Source: Deltaproteobacteria bacterium RIFOXYA12_FULL_61_11 (GTDB taxonomy: Bacteria > Bdellovibrionota_F > JAHFAK01 > YA12-FULL-61-11). From it: 7,453 nucleotides of DNA. The notes beneath the pieces are model-generated. The model did not search any database, was not told the DNA's origin, and worked only from the letters and a program-made list of their open reading frames with translations. The translations under genes were made by a program, and so were the position numbers. Each line of letters opens with the position of its first letter. The stretch's first letter is position 1. Shown piece after piece: positions 1 to 6,818 of the stretch. The stretch covers positions 1-7,453 of the forward strand of contig MGSU01000218.1 of assembly GCA_001799195.1 (NCBI GenBank). Direction: 5' to 3'.

Positions 1-1885
1 GCTTTTTCTTCCTGCGCAGGTGGAGGGAACAACGGACCTCACCGGCCTCATTGCGTTCGAGCTGCACCGGGAGACCTTTCAACGAGAGATAGGTGTTCAA
101 CTCGCGCACTCCCATGGCCACGTTGGGCAGGGTCTCCGCCAGGATCCTGCACAGCTCGCGCAGCTCGGGTACGAGGTTGGGAGAGGTCGGACGGGCTTCC
201 GGTGAAGCTCCCTGGACAGGGCGAACGGCAAGCTGTTCCGGAGCATCACCGACGAAGAAACGGGCGAGCAAGCGTTCAAACTGTTCGTGATTGCGCAGCA
301 GCGAGCGATAATCCTTCGGATTCTCGGTGCTGTAGTGGACCAGAAAACGCCATAACGGACCGAGCAGAGTAGGGTCGAGCAGTTCGGCAAGGCCGTGGAA
401 ATCCTCCAGGTACGTGAACACCGGGTGCTCGGTGAGCAGCACCTTGCAAGGGTTCTGGAGGTTCTTGAGCCGGCCGAGGACATTCTCGCTCCAGTATGGA
501 TCCGGGTCGGCCAACACTGCCAGACCGGCACCGATTTCCATGAGACGGTCGGTCTGGTTCCTCGCCTGGTGGTAATCGAGGATGGTCAGCGCTCCGACCT
601 GCCTCTCGAGGTTCCCGAGCTCGGGGAAGGACGCGAGTTCACCGAATTGCCACACGGCTGCATGGTCGACGTGCCAGGCTTCCGACTGGCGCCTTGGACA
701 GAGGATCAGCGTCGTGCTGCTGAGGTCGCACAATCTCAACCCGAGAGACAGGGCCAGGGCCAACCGGCGGCCGACCTTCGGATCGTGGAAATGCAAGAAG
801 TTGCTCTTCCGTTGCAAGGCTGAGAAAAAGGTCCTCTCGTTCACTCCGGGGAGCAAGGGCTGGAGGATGGTGAACAGAGCCAGCACCTGCTCCCGCTTCA
901 GCTCCACGGCATGCTGGTGCCAGAGCCGTTCGCGTTCCCGGTCCAGCACGTGGAAGACCTGCTGGTCGATCAGAATCGTCTCGTCGCCTTGACGTTCTCG
1001 TAATGCTCGGAGAGCTTCACGATAGGCGGAGAGATGTTCGAGCTGTGCTCCCGGCCCACGCGCCGAGCACGGTTCGGGGTAGCGAAAAAAGCCGTTGGTA
1101 TCGTGGAAGGTGGTCTTGAACCGGAGCAACTCCTCGGTGAGGTCTCCGTGGAGAGCGATCATGCGCAAGCGCTCGAGAGCTTCGAAGGAACCCTCGAGAC
1201 TGCTGCGGGGATACAGATAGAGATGGACCCTCAACCCTGCCGCGCGGACCCGGTTCCAGTCGTCTTGCGAGAAACTGAGTTCGACGTGGCGACGGACCAG
1301 CTCGAGGTGCTTGCACGTGCCGAGTTCGTTCTGCAAAAAGTCTTTGCACGTGCAGGAAGGGTAGATAAATCCGCGGTCGCGGAGCTGTACCTGGTAGGTT
1401 TTCCCCGAGCGGCGGGAATGCACGGTGTAACGCCCAACCGGCCCCTCGGGGCTGGCGAGCAGCTCGAGGGGTTCACTCCGGCTGCGGGCCTCGCGTTTGT
1501 CGCGTTCCAACTCGGCGAGTTGCTTCAGGTAATCGCTCGACACCGTAGGCGGGAGGCTGAAGGCGAGTTGCTCCCGGCCATGCAATCCGGGTAGGCTGCG
1601 GAAGGCGGCCTCGAGCAGCAGGGCGACCCCGTGCTTACAGAAGGCTTCGAAGTGATACGGACAGGTGCAGGCCGGAACCGGATGTTGTCCGTCCCAGCGA
1701 ATGCTGACCTGGTACTCCCCATCGCTGCCCTCGACCACCCCCAGGATCTCTTCCGGACGGATCTTGAGCTGCAGCACTCGCCCGTCGAGATAGTATTGCC
1801 GACCTCGTTGTACGATGCGCTCGGAAGCCCAGGAGGAAATGAGGCGCGGGATGCTTAGGAGCCGTGGGTCGACCTGGTCCGGCAT
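1..1885 (-). CDS. SWIM zinc-finger, SNF2-helicase-like protein with degenerate ATPase motifs (3' end outside window)
   Basis: The frame is open from ATG at 1885 to the left edge: 628 codons without a stop, C-terminus missing. Two SWIM-type metal motifs are visible: C73-x-C75-x7-C83-x-H85 and C178-x-C180-x10-C191-x-H193. The second reads SCTCKDFLQNELGTCKHLEL, typical of bacterial SNF2-family helicases. Residues about 288-515 follow the SNF2 N-terminal lobe as I remember it. LILCPRRQSEAW (393-404) stands where LIVCPxSLxxQW is expected. LLTEHP (483-488) stands where VLTGTP is expected. LLDPTLLGPLWRF (502-514) is close to the family's FxDPxxLGPLWRF. The catalytic residues are not conserved: HDPKVGRR (367-374) replaces DxMGLGKT, and LADPD (458-462) replaces LDEAQ. 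I infer a DNA/RNA-associated pseudo-ATPase. It starts 2 nt after the acidic-protein stop with no clear Shine-Dalgarno of its own, so its translation is probably coupled. The SWIM/SNF2 relationship is fairly sure; inactivity is an inference. Confidence 0.85.
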   Translation of the reverse strand, partial: MPDQVDPRLLSIPRLISSWASERIVQRGRQYYLDGRVLQLKIRPEEILGVVEGSDGEYQVSIRWDGQHPVPACTCPYHFEAFCKHGVALLLEAAFRSLPGLHGREQLAFSLPPTVSSDYLKQLAELERDKREARSRSEPLELLASPEGPVGRYTVHSRRSGKTYQVQLRDRGFIYPSCTCKDFLQNELGTCKHLELVRRHVELSFSQDDWNRVRAAGLRVHLYLYPRSSLEGSFEALERLRMIALHGDLTEELLRFKTTFHDTNGFFRYPEPCSARGPGAQLEHLSAYREALRALRERQGDETILIDQQVFHVLDRERERLWHQHAVELKREQVLALFTILQPLLPGVNERTFFSALQRKSNFLHFHDPKVGRRLALALSLGLRLCDLSSTTLILCPRRQSEAWHVDHAAVWQFGELASFPELGNLERQVGALTILDYHQARNQTDRLMEIGAGLAVLADPDPYWSENVLGRLKNLQNPCKVLLTEHPVFTYLEDFHGLAELLDPTLLGPLWRFLVHYSTENPKDYRSLLRNHEQFERLLARFFVGDAPEQLAVRPVQGASPEARPTSPNLVPELRELCRILAETLPNVAMGVRELNTYLSLKGLPVQLERNEAGEVRCSLHLRRKKK

Positions 1886-1887
1886 GG

Positions 1888-2151
1888 TCACTGGTACTCG
1901 ACAGCGTCTTCGTCATCGTCTTCGGTGACGTAACTGTCCCGGATGGTCTCGGCGATATCGTCGAGGTAGAGTTTGAGTTCTTCCAGGGTTTCTTCGTCCA
2001 TCTCTTCGTCTTCGTACTTCTCGTGCATGAAGTGGAGAACCAACTCTTCCAGGTTCTCGTCGTCGTAATTGATCTCACCGTTCTCGAGTGCGACGAGTAT
2101 CTCGTCGACGATCAACTCTTGCCATTCTTCGATGTCGATCAGCTTGCCCAT
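1888..2151 (-). CDS. Small highly acidic protein preceding the SNF2-like gene
   Basis: This encodes 87 residues, of which about 34 are Asp or Glu and only four Lys or Arg, so it is strongly anionic. The pattern (for example EEWQELIVDEILVALENG, LEELVLHFMHEKY, LEELKLYLDDIAETIRDS) suggests three or four amphipathic helices and an acidic tail ending DDDEDAVEYQ. There are no cysteines and no signal peptide, so it is probably cytoplasmic. I chose the ATG at 2151 because GAGGAA lies just upstream (2155-2160) and because the upstream TTG/ATG codons of the same frame overlap the -10 box, ahead of the likely transcript start. It is the first gene after a strong promoter and ends 2 nt before the SNF2-like gene, so the two products are probably made together. 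A role as partner, inhibitor or nucleic-acid mimic is possible but unproven. I do not recognise the family. Confidence 0.8.
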   Translation of the reverse strand: MGKLIDIEEWQELIVDEILVALENGEINYDDENLEELVLHFMHEKYEDEEMDEETLEELKLYLDDIAETIRDSYVTEDDDEDAVEYQ

Positions 2152-2179
2152 GAGTTCCTCGCCGGCTCGTTGAGGGCGC

Positions 2180-2209
2180 ATTATCAAAGGGTCGGAAAAA
2201 AAATGTCAA
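2180..2209 (-). promoter_or_regulatory. Sigma-70-type promoter for the acidic protein/SNF2-like unit
   Basis: On the minus strand a perfect -35 TTGACA (2209-2204) is followed by an 18-nt spacer that begins with eight T residues, then GATAAT (2185-2180), a 5/6 match to the -10 consensus. Initiation would fall around 2173, leaving a leader of about 20 nt before the ATG at 2151. It lies in the 98-nt gap after the zinc-protein gene and is the best promoter-like element I see in the window. No hairpin-plus-T-run terminator is visible between the upstream stop codon and this promoter, so read-through from the upstream operon is possible. Confidence 0.75.
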
Positions 2210-2249
2210 CCACGAACGGAGGATCCTCGATCTTTGGAGTTTTTCACGC

Positions 2250-2531
2250 TCACGGGATCGAGGAGTAGCGACGGTTGCGGCGACGACAGCGTGGACAGAG
2301 GCGTTCGCTCTTGTCCCCGGTCGCAATGGTCACCCCGCAACCGAGACAGGTAAAACGGAATGCCGTATAATCTTTGTAATCATGCTGTATTTTATCGGCC
2401 GAGGCCTCACTGAAGGGAAGATAACAACGCTCGTCCGAACAGGTACCCGTGAGGCGTTCGCGTAGGGTCTCGGGGGCGAACTGCCGTCCGCAACACCGGC
2501 AGAAGAGGCGTCTGCCACCCCCACTCGACAT
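2250..2531 (-). CDS. Small two-site zinc protein (zinc-ribbon-like)
   Basis: The start at 2531 gives a 93-residue protein with nine cysteines, eight of which form two plausible Cys4 zinc sites. Site 1 is C11-x2-C14 with C31-x4-C36. Site 2 is C62-x2-C65 with C79-x2-C82, read as FTCLGCG and RLCPRCRRRNRR, a typical zinc-ribbon pair. The C-terminus is Arg-rich, compatible with nucleic-acid or acidic-partner binding. There is no signal peptide. The ATG sits one base after the lipoprotein TGA (TGAAATG) and no Shine-Dalgarno is obvious, so reinitiation by terminating ribosomes is likely. The frame also extends upstream into the lipoprotein gene (to 2681), but that extension has no conserved look, and the coupled ATG is preferred. 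I do not recognise a named family. A cytoplasmic zinc protein coupled to an exported lipoprotein is an odd pairing. Confidence 0.75.
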   Translation of the reverse strand: MSSGGGRRLFCRCCGRQFAPETLRERLTGTCSDERCYLPFSEASADKIQHDYKDYTAFRFTCLGCGVTIATGDKSERLCPRCRRRNRRYSSIP

Positions 2532-2532
2532 T

Positions 2533-4842
2533 TCAGAAGGCCGAGATTTCCTGTCCATCAGCACGATGATAGGCTCCGGTGGAGCGATTGAGATGGACAG
2601 AAGCCGTCGCGCCTTCACCATCTCCAACCACGGTGGGTTCATAGATCCGGCCGAGCTGGTCGAACACGGCGCGAAAAACATAGCGTTTGGCCTTGACCCC
2701 CGGGAGCGAGGGGAAGGAGACCTCGGTCTCGAGGTTCAGGTGGAAGAACAGGGTCTGGCCCTCGTAATCTGGCGCGAGGGTGAAGAAGAAGGGGGCGATC
2801 GGCGAAGGATCCTGGGCTCTCGCGGGTAGACCGGGGTGAATGCGGCGGCCTCCTTCCTCGGGAATGGTGGCCAGGGCGCTGGAGGTGCTCCGGGGGTCGA
2901 GATCGTCGCGAACGGAGAGGGTCAGGGTCAGTGCTCCGATATCATGCCCGCTGGGGTTGCGGAAGTTCGGCAGGACTTCGACCGTCCTGCCGGCATCGGC
3001 GGCGGTGAGTTTGCCGTCCTGGGCTTCTGGAGCAGTTTGATTGCTGCGCCCCTGGGCATCATCGTCGATCACCACTTCCTCGAGCAGGACCGGCCCGACC
3101 TTGCTGACGATCAGGTCGAACTCCTGGCAGGGGAACACCAACCCGGTGCTGTCCACGCCCTGGAAAGCGAAACGGAGCTCGACTCCGTCGAGCAGGTCCG
3201 GGGAGAACCGCAGGACCACGCTGCGGTCGTCGGGAGTTGCGCCGAGGGGAGACGCGCCGGTTCCGGCTTCAATGGTCGGGTAATCGAGTTTGAGGTTCTC
3301 GGCCGGCTCCCCCTGGGACGTGGTCACATGCTCGCTCAGCGAGGTTACATAGGCGGAATAGGATGGCACCGCCACGCGTCCTTCGTTGATCAGCTCGAGG
3401 GAGAACCGCACGGTCTCGCCCGCCTCAATGATCCCCTTCGCGTGGAGGGAGGGGTACGGCGCACGGTCATCGCTCTCGTCGAGCAGGGAAAAGCCCTTGA
3501 AGCGCACCGGGCCGGGTACGGTGTAATCCAGGGGGAGCAGGAAATAGGGTTGGTCCTCCGCCTTGCGGAGACTTTTACCGGCCAACGTGGCATCCGTGAG
3601 CACGAGGACGGCGTCGTGGTTCGAGCCGAAGGGCAGGATCGAGAGGTCGCGAGAGCTGGCGAACCCGACCGCAGGGGGGGGAGGATCGCACAACCCGGGG
3701 TTCAGATCCGGATCCGAGGTCGACGTCACGGGCAGGGCGAGGTCAATCGTCCTGGTCCCGCGGCCGGGAATGGAGAGCGCATACAGGGGAGTACCCTCGG
3801 CCGGGTCGAGGAGTTCGAGGATGGGGTTGCCCGGAACCAGGATCACGTTCAGGGCCTTGCTCCCCTTGTTGGACAGGGTCAAGGCTTGGGTGTGGTGGTA
3901 GCTCTTGAAAGACACGCGCTCGGGCTCGAGTTCGAGCACCGAGGTCGCCGTCTTGCTGAGGCCGAGGGGAGTCACTTCGATGGCCCGGCTGCGGTACTCG
4001 CCGAGCTTGGCGTAGACGAGGGTGGTCTTCGCCCGGGTGAGCCCGTTGAGCGTGAGGGAACGTCCGTTGACGCTCATGGGCAGAGCGGCCTTGGCCTCTG
4101 CCGTCTTGTGGAAAGCCGCGGTATCCCGCAGACCTGCGCCGTTCGCTCCATACAGTTTCAAACCCTGGGGGATGGAGAGCCTCGACAGGAAGAGGTCCGG
4201 TGGAGCCTCGAGAAAACTGTCGCAGGTCACCGAGACATAGTACGCACCGGTATTGTCGGTCGGGTCTTCGTCATGGGGCAAGAAGAGGACGAAGGCCAGG
4301 GTACCGTCGGCAGCGGGGAGATAGGTCAGCTCGTCCCCGACGACCTGGATCTTGGAGAGGTCGTAGCTCAGGCCGTCTGCCGAGAAGAGCGCCAGGAGCG
4401 CGCCGTTGGGAGCGCTGCCCTTGCCGTAGGGCAGAACTTCCTCCTCGTCCCCGCCGGGGAGGAAGTACCCGAAATGTCCCTCCGCGCCATCGTTGATCCA
4501 ACCCGTGGCTTCAATGGTGAGGGGTTCCCCGGCTTTGACCGGGACCTTGAACTCGGCACTCTGGGGGGACGTGAAATCCGTGCCGGCGGGCATTTCGAAG
4601 GAATAGATCCGGCGCTCGGAGAAGGGGCTGAGGACCAGGGCTAGGGACACGCTGGTGCTGGTCGCACCGGTGGGGAAGAGCTGGAACGGAGGATCTGTCT
4701 CGGGGGGATCCGGCTCGACCTGTGCCACCTCTTCCCGCTGTTCGGGTTCTTGGTAATACAGATCATCGTCGTTGTTCCCGCCGCCGCAAGCCTTCAGCGC
4801 GAGTGCCGCGAGGACGATCAACGCGAACGAACGATACGCCAT
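2533..4842 (-). CDS. Putative lipoprotein with LecA-like domain and Ig-like/CARDB-like repeats
   Basis: Starting at ATG 4842 gives 769 residues. The N-terminus is a short charged region, a hydrophobic stretch (SFALIVLAALAL) and LKAC at 16-19, which I read as a lipobox with C19 as the lipidated residue; Lys at -2 is unusual. A low-complexity Asp/Glu/Pro-rich linker (about 23-52) follows. Residues about 95-207 resemble PA-IL (LecA)-type galactose-binding domains: a KAGEPLTIEATGWIN strand, NGALLALF, then a GTLAFVLF strand and DPTDNTGAYYVSV, where D-x-x-D-N-x-G matches the calcium/sugar loop. Residues about 308-372 look like an ASPM/SPD-2/Hydin-type beta domain (LTLSNKGSKALNV). Residues 470-580 and 588-705 resemble CARDB-type Ig folds (AGETVRFSLELINEG). 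The likely location is the cell envelope or surface. An upstream in-frame ATG (4935) would bury the signal peptide, so it was rejected. The start overlaps the carboxypeptidase gene by 25 nt. Confidence 0.85.
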   Translation of the reverse strand: MAYRSFALIVLAALALKACGGGNNDDDLYYQEPEQREEVAQVEPDPPETDPPFQLFPTGATSTSVSLALVLSPFSERRIYSFEMPAGTDFTSPQSAEFKVPVKAGEPLTIEATGWINDGAEGHFGYFLPGGDEEEVLPYGKGSAPNGALLALFSADGLSYDLSKIQVVGDELTYLPAADGTLAFVLFLPHDEDPTDNTGAYYVSVTCDSFLEAPPDLFLSRLSIPQGLKLYGANGAGLRDTAAFHKTAEAKAALPMSVNGRSLTLNGLTRAKTTLVYAKLGEYRSRAIEVTPLGLSKTATSVLELEPERVSFKSYHHTQALTLSNKGSKALNVILVPGNPILELLDPAEGTPLYALSIPGRGTRTIDLALPVTSTSDPDLNPGLCDPPPPAVGFASSRDLSILPFGSNHDAVLVLTDATLAGKSLRKAEDQPYFLLPLDYTVPGPVRFKGFSLLDESDDRAPYPSLHAKGIIEAGETVRFSLELINEGRVAVPSYSAYVTSLSEHVTTSQGEPAENLKLDYPTIEAGTGASPLGATPDDRSVVLRFSPDLLDGVELRFAFQGVDSTGLVFPCQEFDLIVSKVGPVLLEEVVIDDDAQGRSNQTAPEAQDGKLTAADAGRTVEVLPNFRNPSGHDIGALTLTLSVRDDLDPRSTSSALATIPEEGGRRIHPGLPARAQDPSPIAPFFFTLAPDYEGQTLFFHLNLETEVSFPSLPGVKAKRYVFRAVFDQLGRIYEPTVVGDGEGATASVHLNRSTGAYHRADGQEISAF

Positions 4843-6221
4843 CCCCTCGATCCCAGGAAGAAAAGTCCCAAGAGTATACTGGAAAACCTCCAACCGGACA
4901 AGTCGCCGACAACCCCACCGCGAAGCCTGCCGCATCCACCGGTCGTCGACGAGTTCGAGCCAGAACCCGAGGGAGAGATGTCCTCACCCTGGGGAACCTC
5001 CTCGCCATCGGAGCCTGTCGGGATTGCTCCGCCGTCGGAAGAAGCGTCGCCCTTCCAGCGCACGACCTCCCGGGCGATGGTGAGGATCGCCGCGCGCAGC
5101 TCGGCCGTCGCGGTCCGGAGTTCTCCGTCCTCGAGGTGAAAACCGTCGAAGGCTTCTTCCGTCGGTCGCAATTCGACGGCATAACTGTGCACCGTACCCC
5201 GATCGTGGGCATAATCCATCAGGCTCCCGCCTACTCCCTGTCCGAGATACGAGAGCAGGTCCGCCGGACGTCCGACCCGGTAGGAAACGCCGCCGTTGGT
5301 GGCAACCATCGCCGCGGCGACTTCGAGCAGGGTGTTCTGCAACAGTTCGTGATGCTGGGAAGGTGTGGTCATCGCAGCCCAGGGGTGCAGCAGGAGCTGG
5401 GAATAGGCATGGACATCGAGCAAGCCCACCACCTGTTCCCGCTCCAACAGTCCCATCAGCACCTTGGTCTCCGGCTCCGAGCCCGCCTCGAGGCCGGGGA
5501 AACTGGGGGAAGCTGCCTGAGTATTACCCTCGACATTGAAATGGATGGGGAAATTGCGATTGAGGTCGACTCCGACCGCTCCCGCACCGTTGGGTCTGCG
5601 GTTCTTCCTCCACAACGCGTCGTAGAGATAGGAGTGGACATACCCATCGGGGTTGACCACGGGCACGAACACCAGCTCGAGCTGGTCGAGGATGGCTGCG
5701 AGGTCGCCGGGGGGAGGTTCGGCGGTAAACTCGGCGAGCACTCCCATCAGGGAGTCGACGACACTCCACTCGCGGGCGTGGAGCAAGCCGGTGATCACCA
5801 GGACCGGGCGGTCTTCCGGTTCACCGTTGCTCAGGCGCAACGCCCTGATGGGACGGTCTTCTTCCGAGTTTCCTAGCTGTTCGACGATCAGATAAGGGGG
5901 ACGGTCGTACGTGGAGAGCGTTTCGACGTAGGCCTCGAGGGTCCAACGGACCGATGCTTCGGCAAGGGAAAAACGTTTGAGGCCGATCCGTCGCTCCAGC
6001 GAGGGAAGTCCGGCAGCCCGGTACGCCGCATCCCGAACCACGCGAAGCCCACTGCTGGACCGGCCGAGCACGTCGAGGAGTTGCCGTTGCTCGAGGGGGA
6101 TCGAAGCCCAGGTCTCGAGGGGGAGCTCGACGACCTCGGCTGCGCGTACACCCAGGGAGGAAACGACCATGGTCCCAAGGAAGAGTAGCGCGAGCGAGAG
6201 GGAGCATGAGGAGAACGGCAT
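4818..6221 (-). CDS. Exported M14-family zinc carboxypeptidase with C-terminal sorting-like tail
   Basis: This 467-residue protein starts with a Sec signal peptide (hydrophobic 7-24, cleavage probably after VRA at 25-27). The M14 catalytic set is present. HAREW supplies zinc ligands H148 and E151, and DVHAYS supplies H271. LWRKNR gives R205 (R127 of carboxypeptidase A). GVDLNRNF gives N221/R222 (N144/R145). YAVELRP gives the catalytic glutamate E350. NPDGY (190-194) is also typical. Y325 may stand for Y248, with a small local insertion. It should hydrolyse C-terminal residues of peptides outside the cytoplasm; its specificity cannot be read safely. After a Ser/Gly/Asp linker (about 390-428) the tail has GGCG (428-431), a hydrophobic segment (GWRFSSILLGLFFLG, 443-457) and Arg-rich residues, like MYXO-CTERM signals. 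The start lies 3 nt after the preceding stop. Active enzyme expected. Confidence 0.93.
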   Translation of the reverse strand: MPFSSCSLSLALLFLGTMVVSSLGVRAAEVVELPLETWASIPLEQRQLLDVLGRSSSGLRVVRDAAYRAAGLPSLERRIGLKRFSLAEASVRWTLEAYVETLSTYDRPPYLIVEQLGNSEEDRPIRALRLSNGEPEDRPVLVITGLLHAREWSVVDSLMGVLAEFTAEPPPGDLAAILDQLELVFVPVVNPDGYVHSYLYDALWRKNRRPNGAGAVGVDLNRNFPIHFNVEGNTQAASPSFPGLEAGSEPETKVLMGLLEREQVVGLLDVHAYSQLLLHPWAAMTTPSQHHELLQNTLLEVAAAMVATNGGVSYRVGRPADLLSYLGQGVGGSLMDYAHDRGTVHSYAVELRPTEEAFDGFHLEDGELRTATAELRAAILTIAREVVRWKGDASSDGGAIPTGSDGEEVPQGEDISPSGSGSNSSTTGGCGRLRGGVVGDLSGWRFSSILLGLFFLGSRGWRIVRSR

Positions 6222-6224
6222 GAG

Positions 6225-6593
6225 TCAACTCTTCTTCGGCTTGGCTCGGGTTCCTTGGCGACGACTGCGCAGAGCGACCTTGGTCGTCGTGGTCTCCGGG
6301 GCGGTCTTGCCGCCGAAACTGATGTCGGTGCGAATCTCTATCACCGTATCCTCGACCAGGGCTTTGAGTTCTTCCCGAAGGTTGATGTGCGAGAGCATCT
6401 TCAGCATCTCGGCTAAAACCCATTTGGCCAATTCTTCCCGGGAGGACTTGAGTTGATTGAGGAGAATGTTGACGGAATCCTTCGGCACTTTTTCCCCCAG
6501 GGCTTTGCGCAGGGTTTCCTCGGTCAGGAATATTTTATCGAGACCGCTCTGTGTGGCCCGCTTGACCAATTCACCGATCAGGCTCTCCTTCAT
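6225..6593 (-). CDS. Conserved-looking small helical protein, unknown function
   Basis: This encodes 122 residues from ATG 6593. A strong Shine-Dalgarno, GGAGGGA (6607-6601), lies 7 nt upstream; a GTG three bases earlier in the same frame (6596) is an alternative start. The first 90 residues are predicted mostly helical and amphipathic (ELVKRATQSGLDKIF, LTEETLRKALGEKV, SREELAKWVLAEMLKMLS, LREELKALVEDTVIEIRTDI). The last 30 are Thr-rich and then basic (RSRRQGTRAKPKKS). There is no signal peptide and no cysteine. The composition vaguely recalls phasin-type granule-associated helical proteins, but I cannot assign a family. The basic tail may bind nucleic acid, granules or membranes. It is the first gene of the operon that continues into the carboxypeptidase, and lies downstream of the GGA-hairpin array, which could be its leader. 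Confidence 0.8.
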   Translation of the reverse strand: MKESLIGELVKRATQSGLDKIFLTEETLRKALGEKVPKDSVNILLNQLKSSREELAKWVLAEMLKMLSHINLREELKALVEDTVIEIRTDISFGGKTAPETTTTKVALRSRRQGTRAKPKKS

Positions 6594-6600
6594 CACTCAT

Positions 6601-6607
6601 TCCCTCC
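6601..6607 (-). promoter_or_regulatory. Strong Shine-Dalgarno of the helical-protein gene
   Basis: Minus-strand GGAGGGA ends 7 nt before the ATG at 6593 and 4 nt before the in-frame GTG at 6596. It supports a start here and marks the 5' end of the four-gene operon. It also contains a GGA, so if the upstream array really binds a CsrA-type protein, this site could compete with ribosomes for it. Confidence 0.7.
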
Positions 6608-6753
6608 ATATGCAGTCCAGCAGGTCGTGCGCTCGAGTCTCAGGCCGAGGTTCTACTGGTAATACCACGTCCGGCCAGCACTTCCTAGTGGGGATGAGTT
6701 CAGTCTTTGGGGGGCGCGCGAGGGGTCCTGTCGCCTCACACCCCCACCATGCT

Positions 6754-6810
6754 CATCCTTGCGCCCGATGGTGCGGCATCCTGCGCACCACTTGGAGGTG
6801 TGCATCCTTG
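6754..6810. repeat. Three imperfect copies of CATCCT(T)GC at 23- and 26-nt spacing
   Basis: Plus-strand copies lie at 6754 (CATCCTTGCGCCC), 6777 (CATCCTGCGCACC) and 6803 (CATCCTTGCACCC). Each sits in the loop region of a separate inverted repeat. The flanks differ while the loop core is kept, which is the pattern expected if the loop is what matters. Their complements are the CAAGGATG/CAGGATG motifs of the hairpin array. Confidence 0.6.
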
Positions 6811-6818
6811 CACCCACC

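Noticed and set aside
395-1594. Plus-strand frames of 142 and 186 codons and the minus-strand 110-codon frame at 1017-1349, at first suggesting a frameshift in the SNF2-like gene
   Set aside because: Recounting the T-run near 1085 (six T on the minus strand) shows that the minus frame from 1885 continues unbroken to base 1; the other frames are shadows.
2196-2231. T-run on the minus strand after the zinc-protein gene as an intrinsic terminator
   Set aside because: The only nearby palindrome (GAGGATCCTC) has no loop and is not adjacent to the T-run, which lies in the spacer of a near-consensus promoter.
2836-4644. 602-codon plus-strand open frame opposite the lipoprotein gene
   Set aside because: It is the antisense shadow of a GC-rich gene; its translation is Gly/Glu/Arg-rich without recognisable domains, while the minus strand has a signal peptide, domains and operon context.
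4722-5876. 384-codon plus-strand open frame across the carboxypeptidase/lipoprotein junction
   Set aside because: It runs antisense to two well-supported genes including the M14 active-site region, and its translation is low-complexity without motifs.
6751-6810. Short repeats as a CRISPR array
   Set aside because: Only three imperfect copies of a roughly 8-13-base core, with spacers too short and partly complementary to each other; no cas genes.
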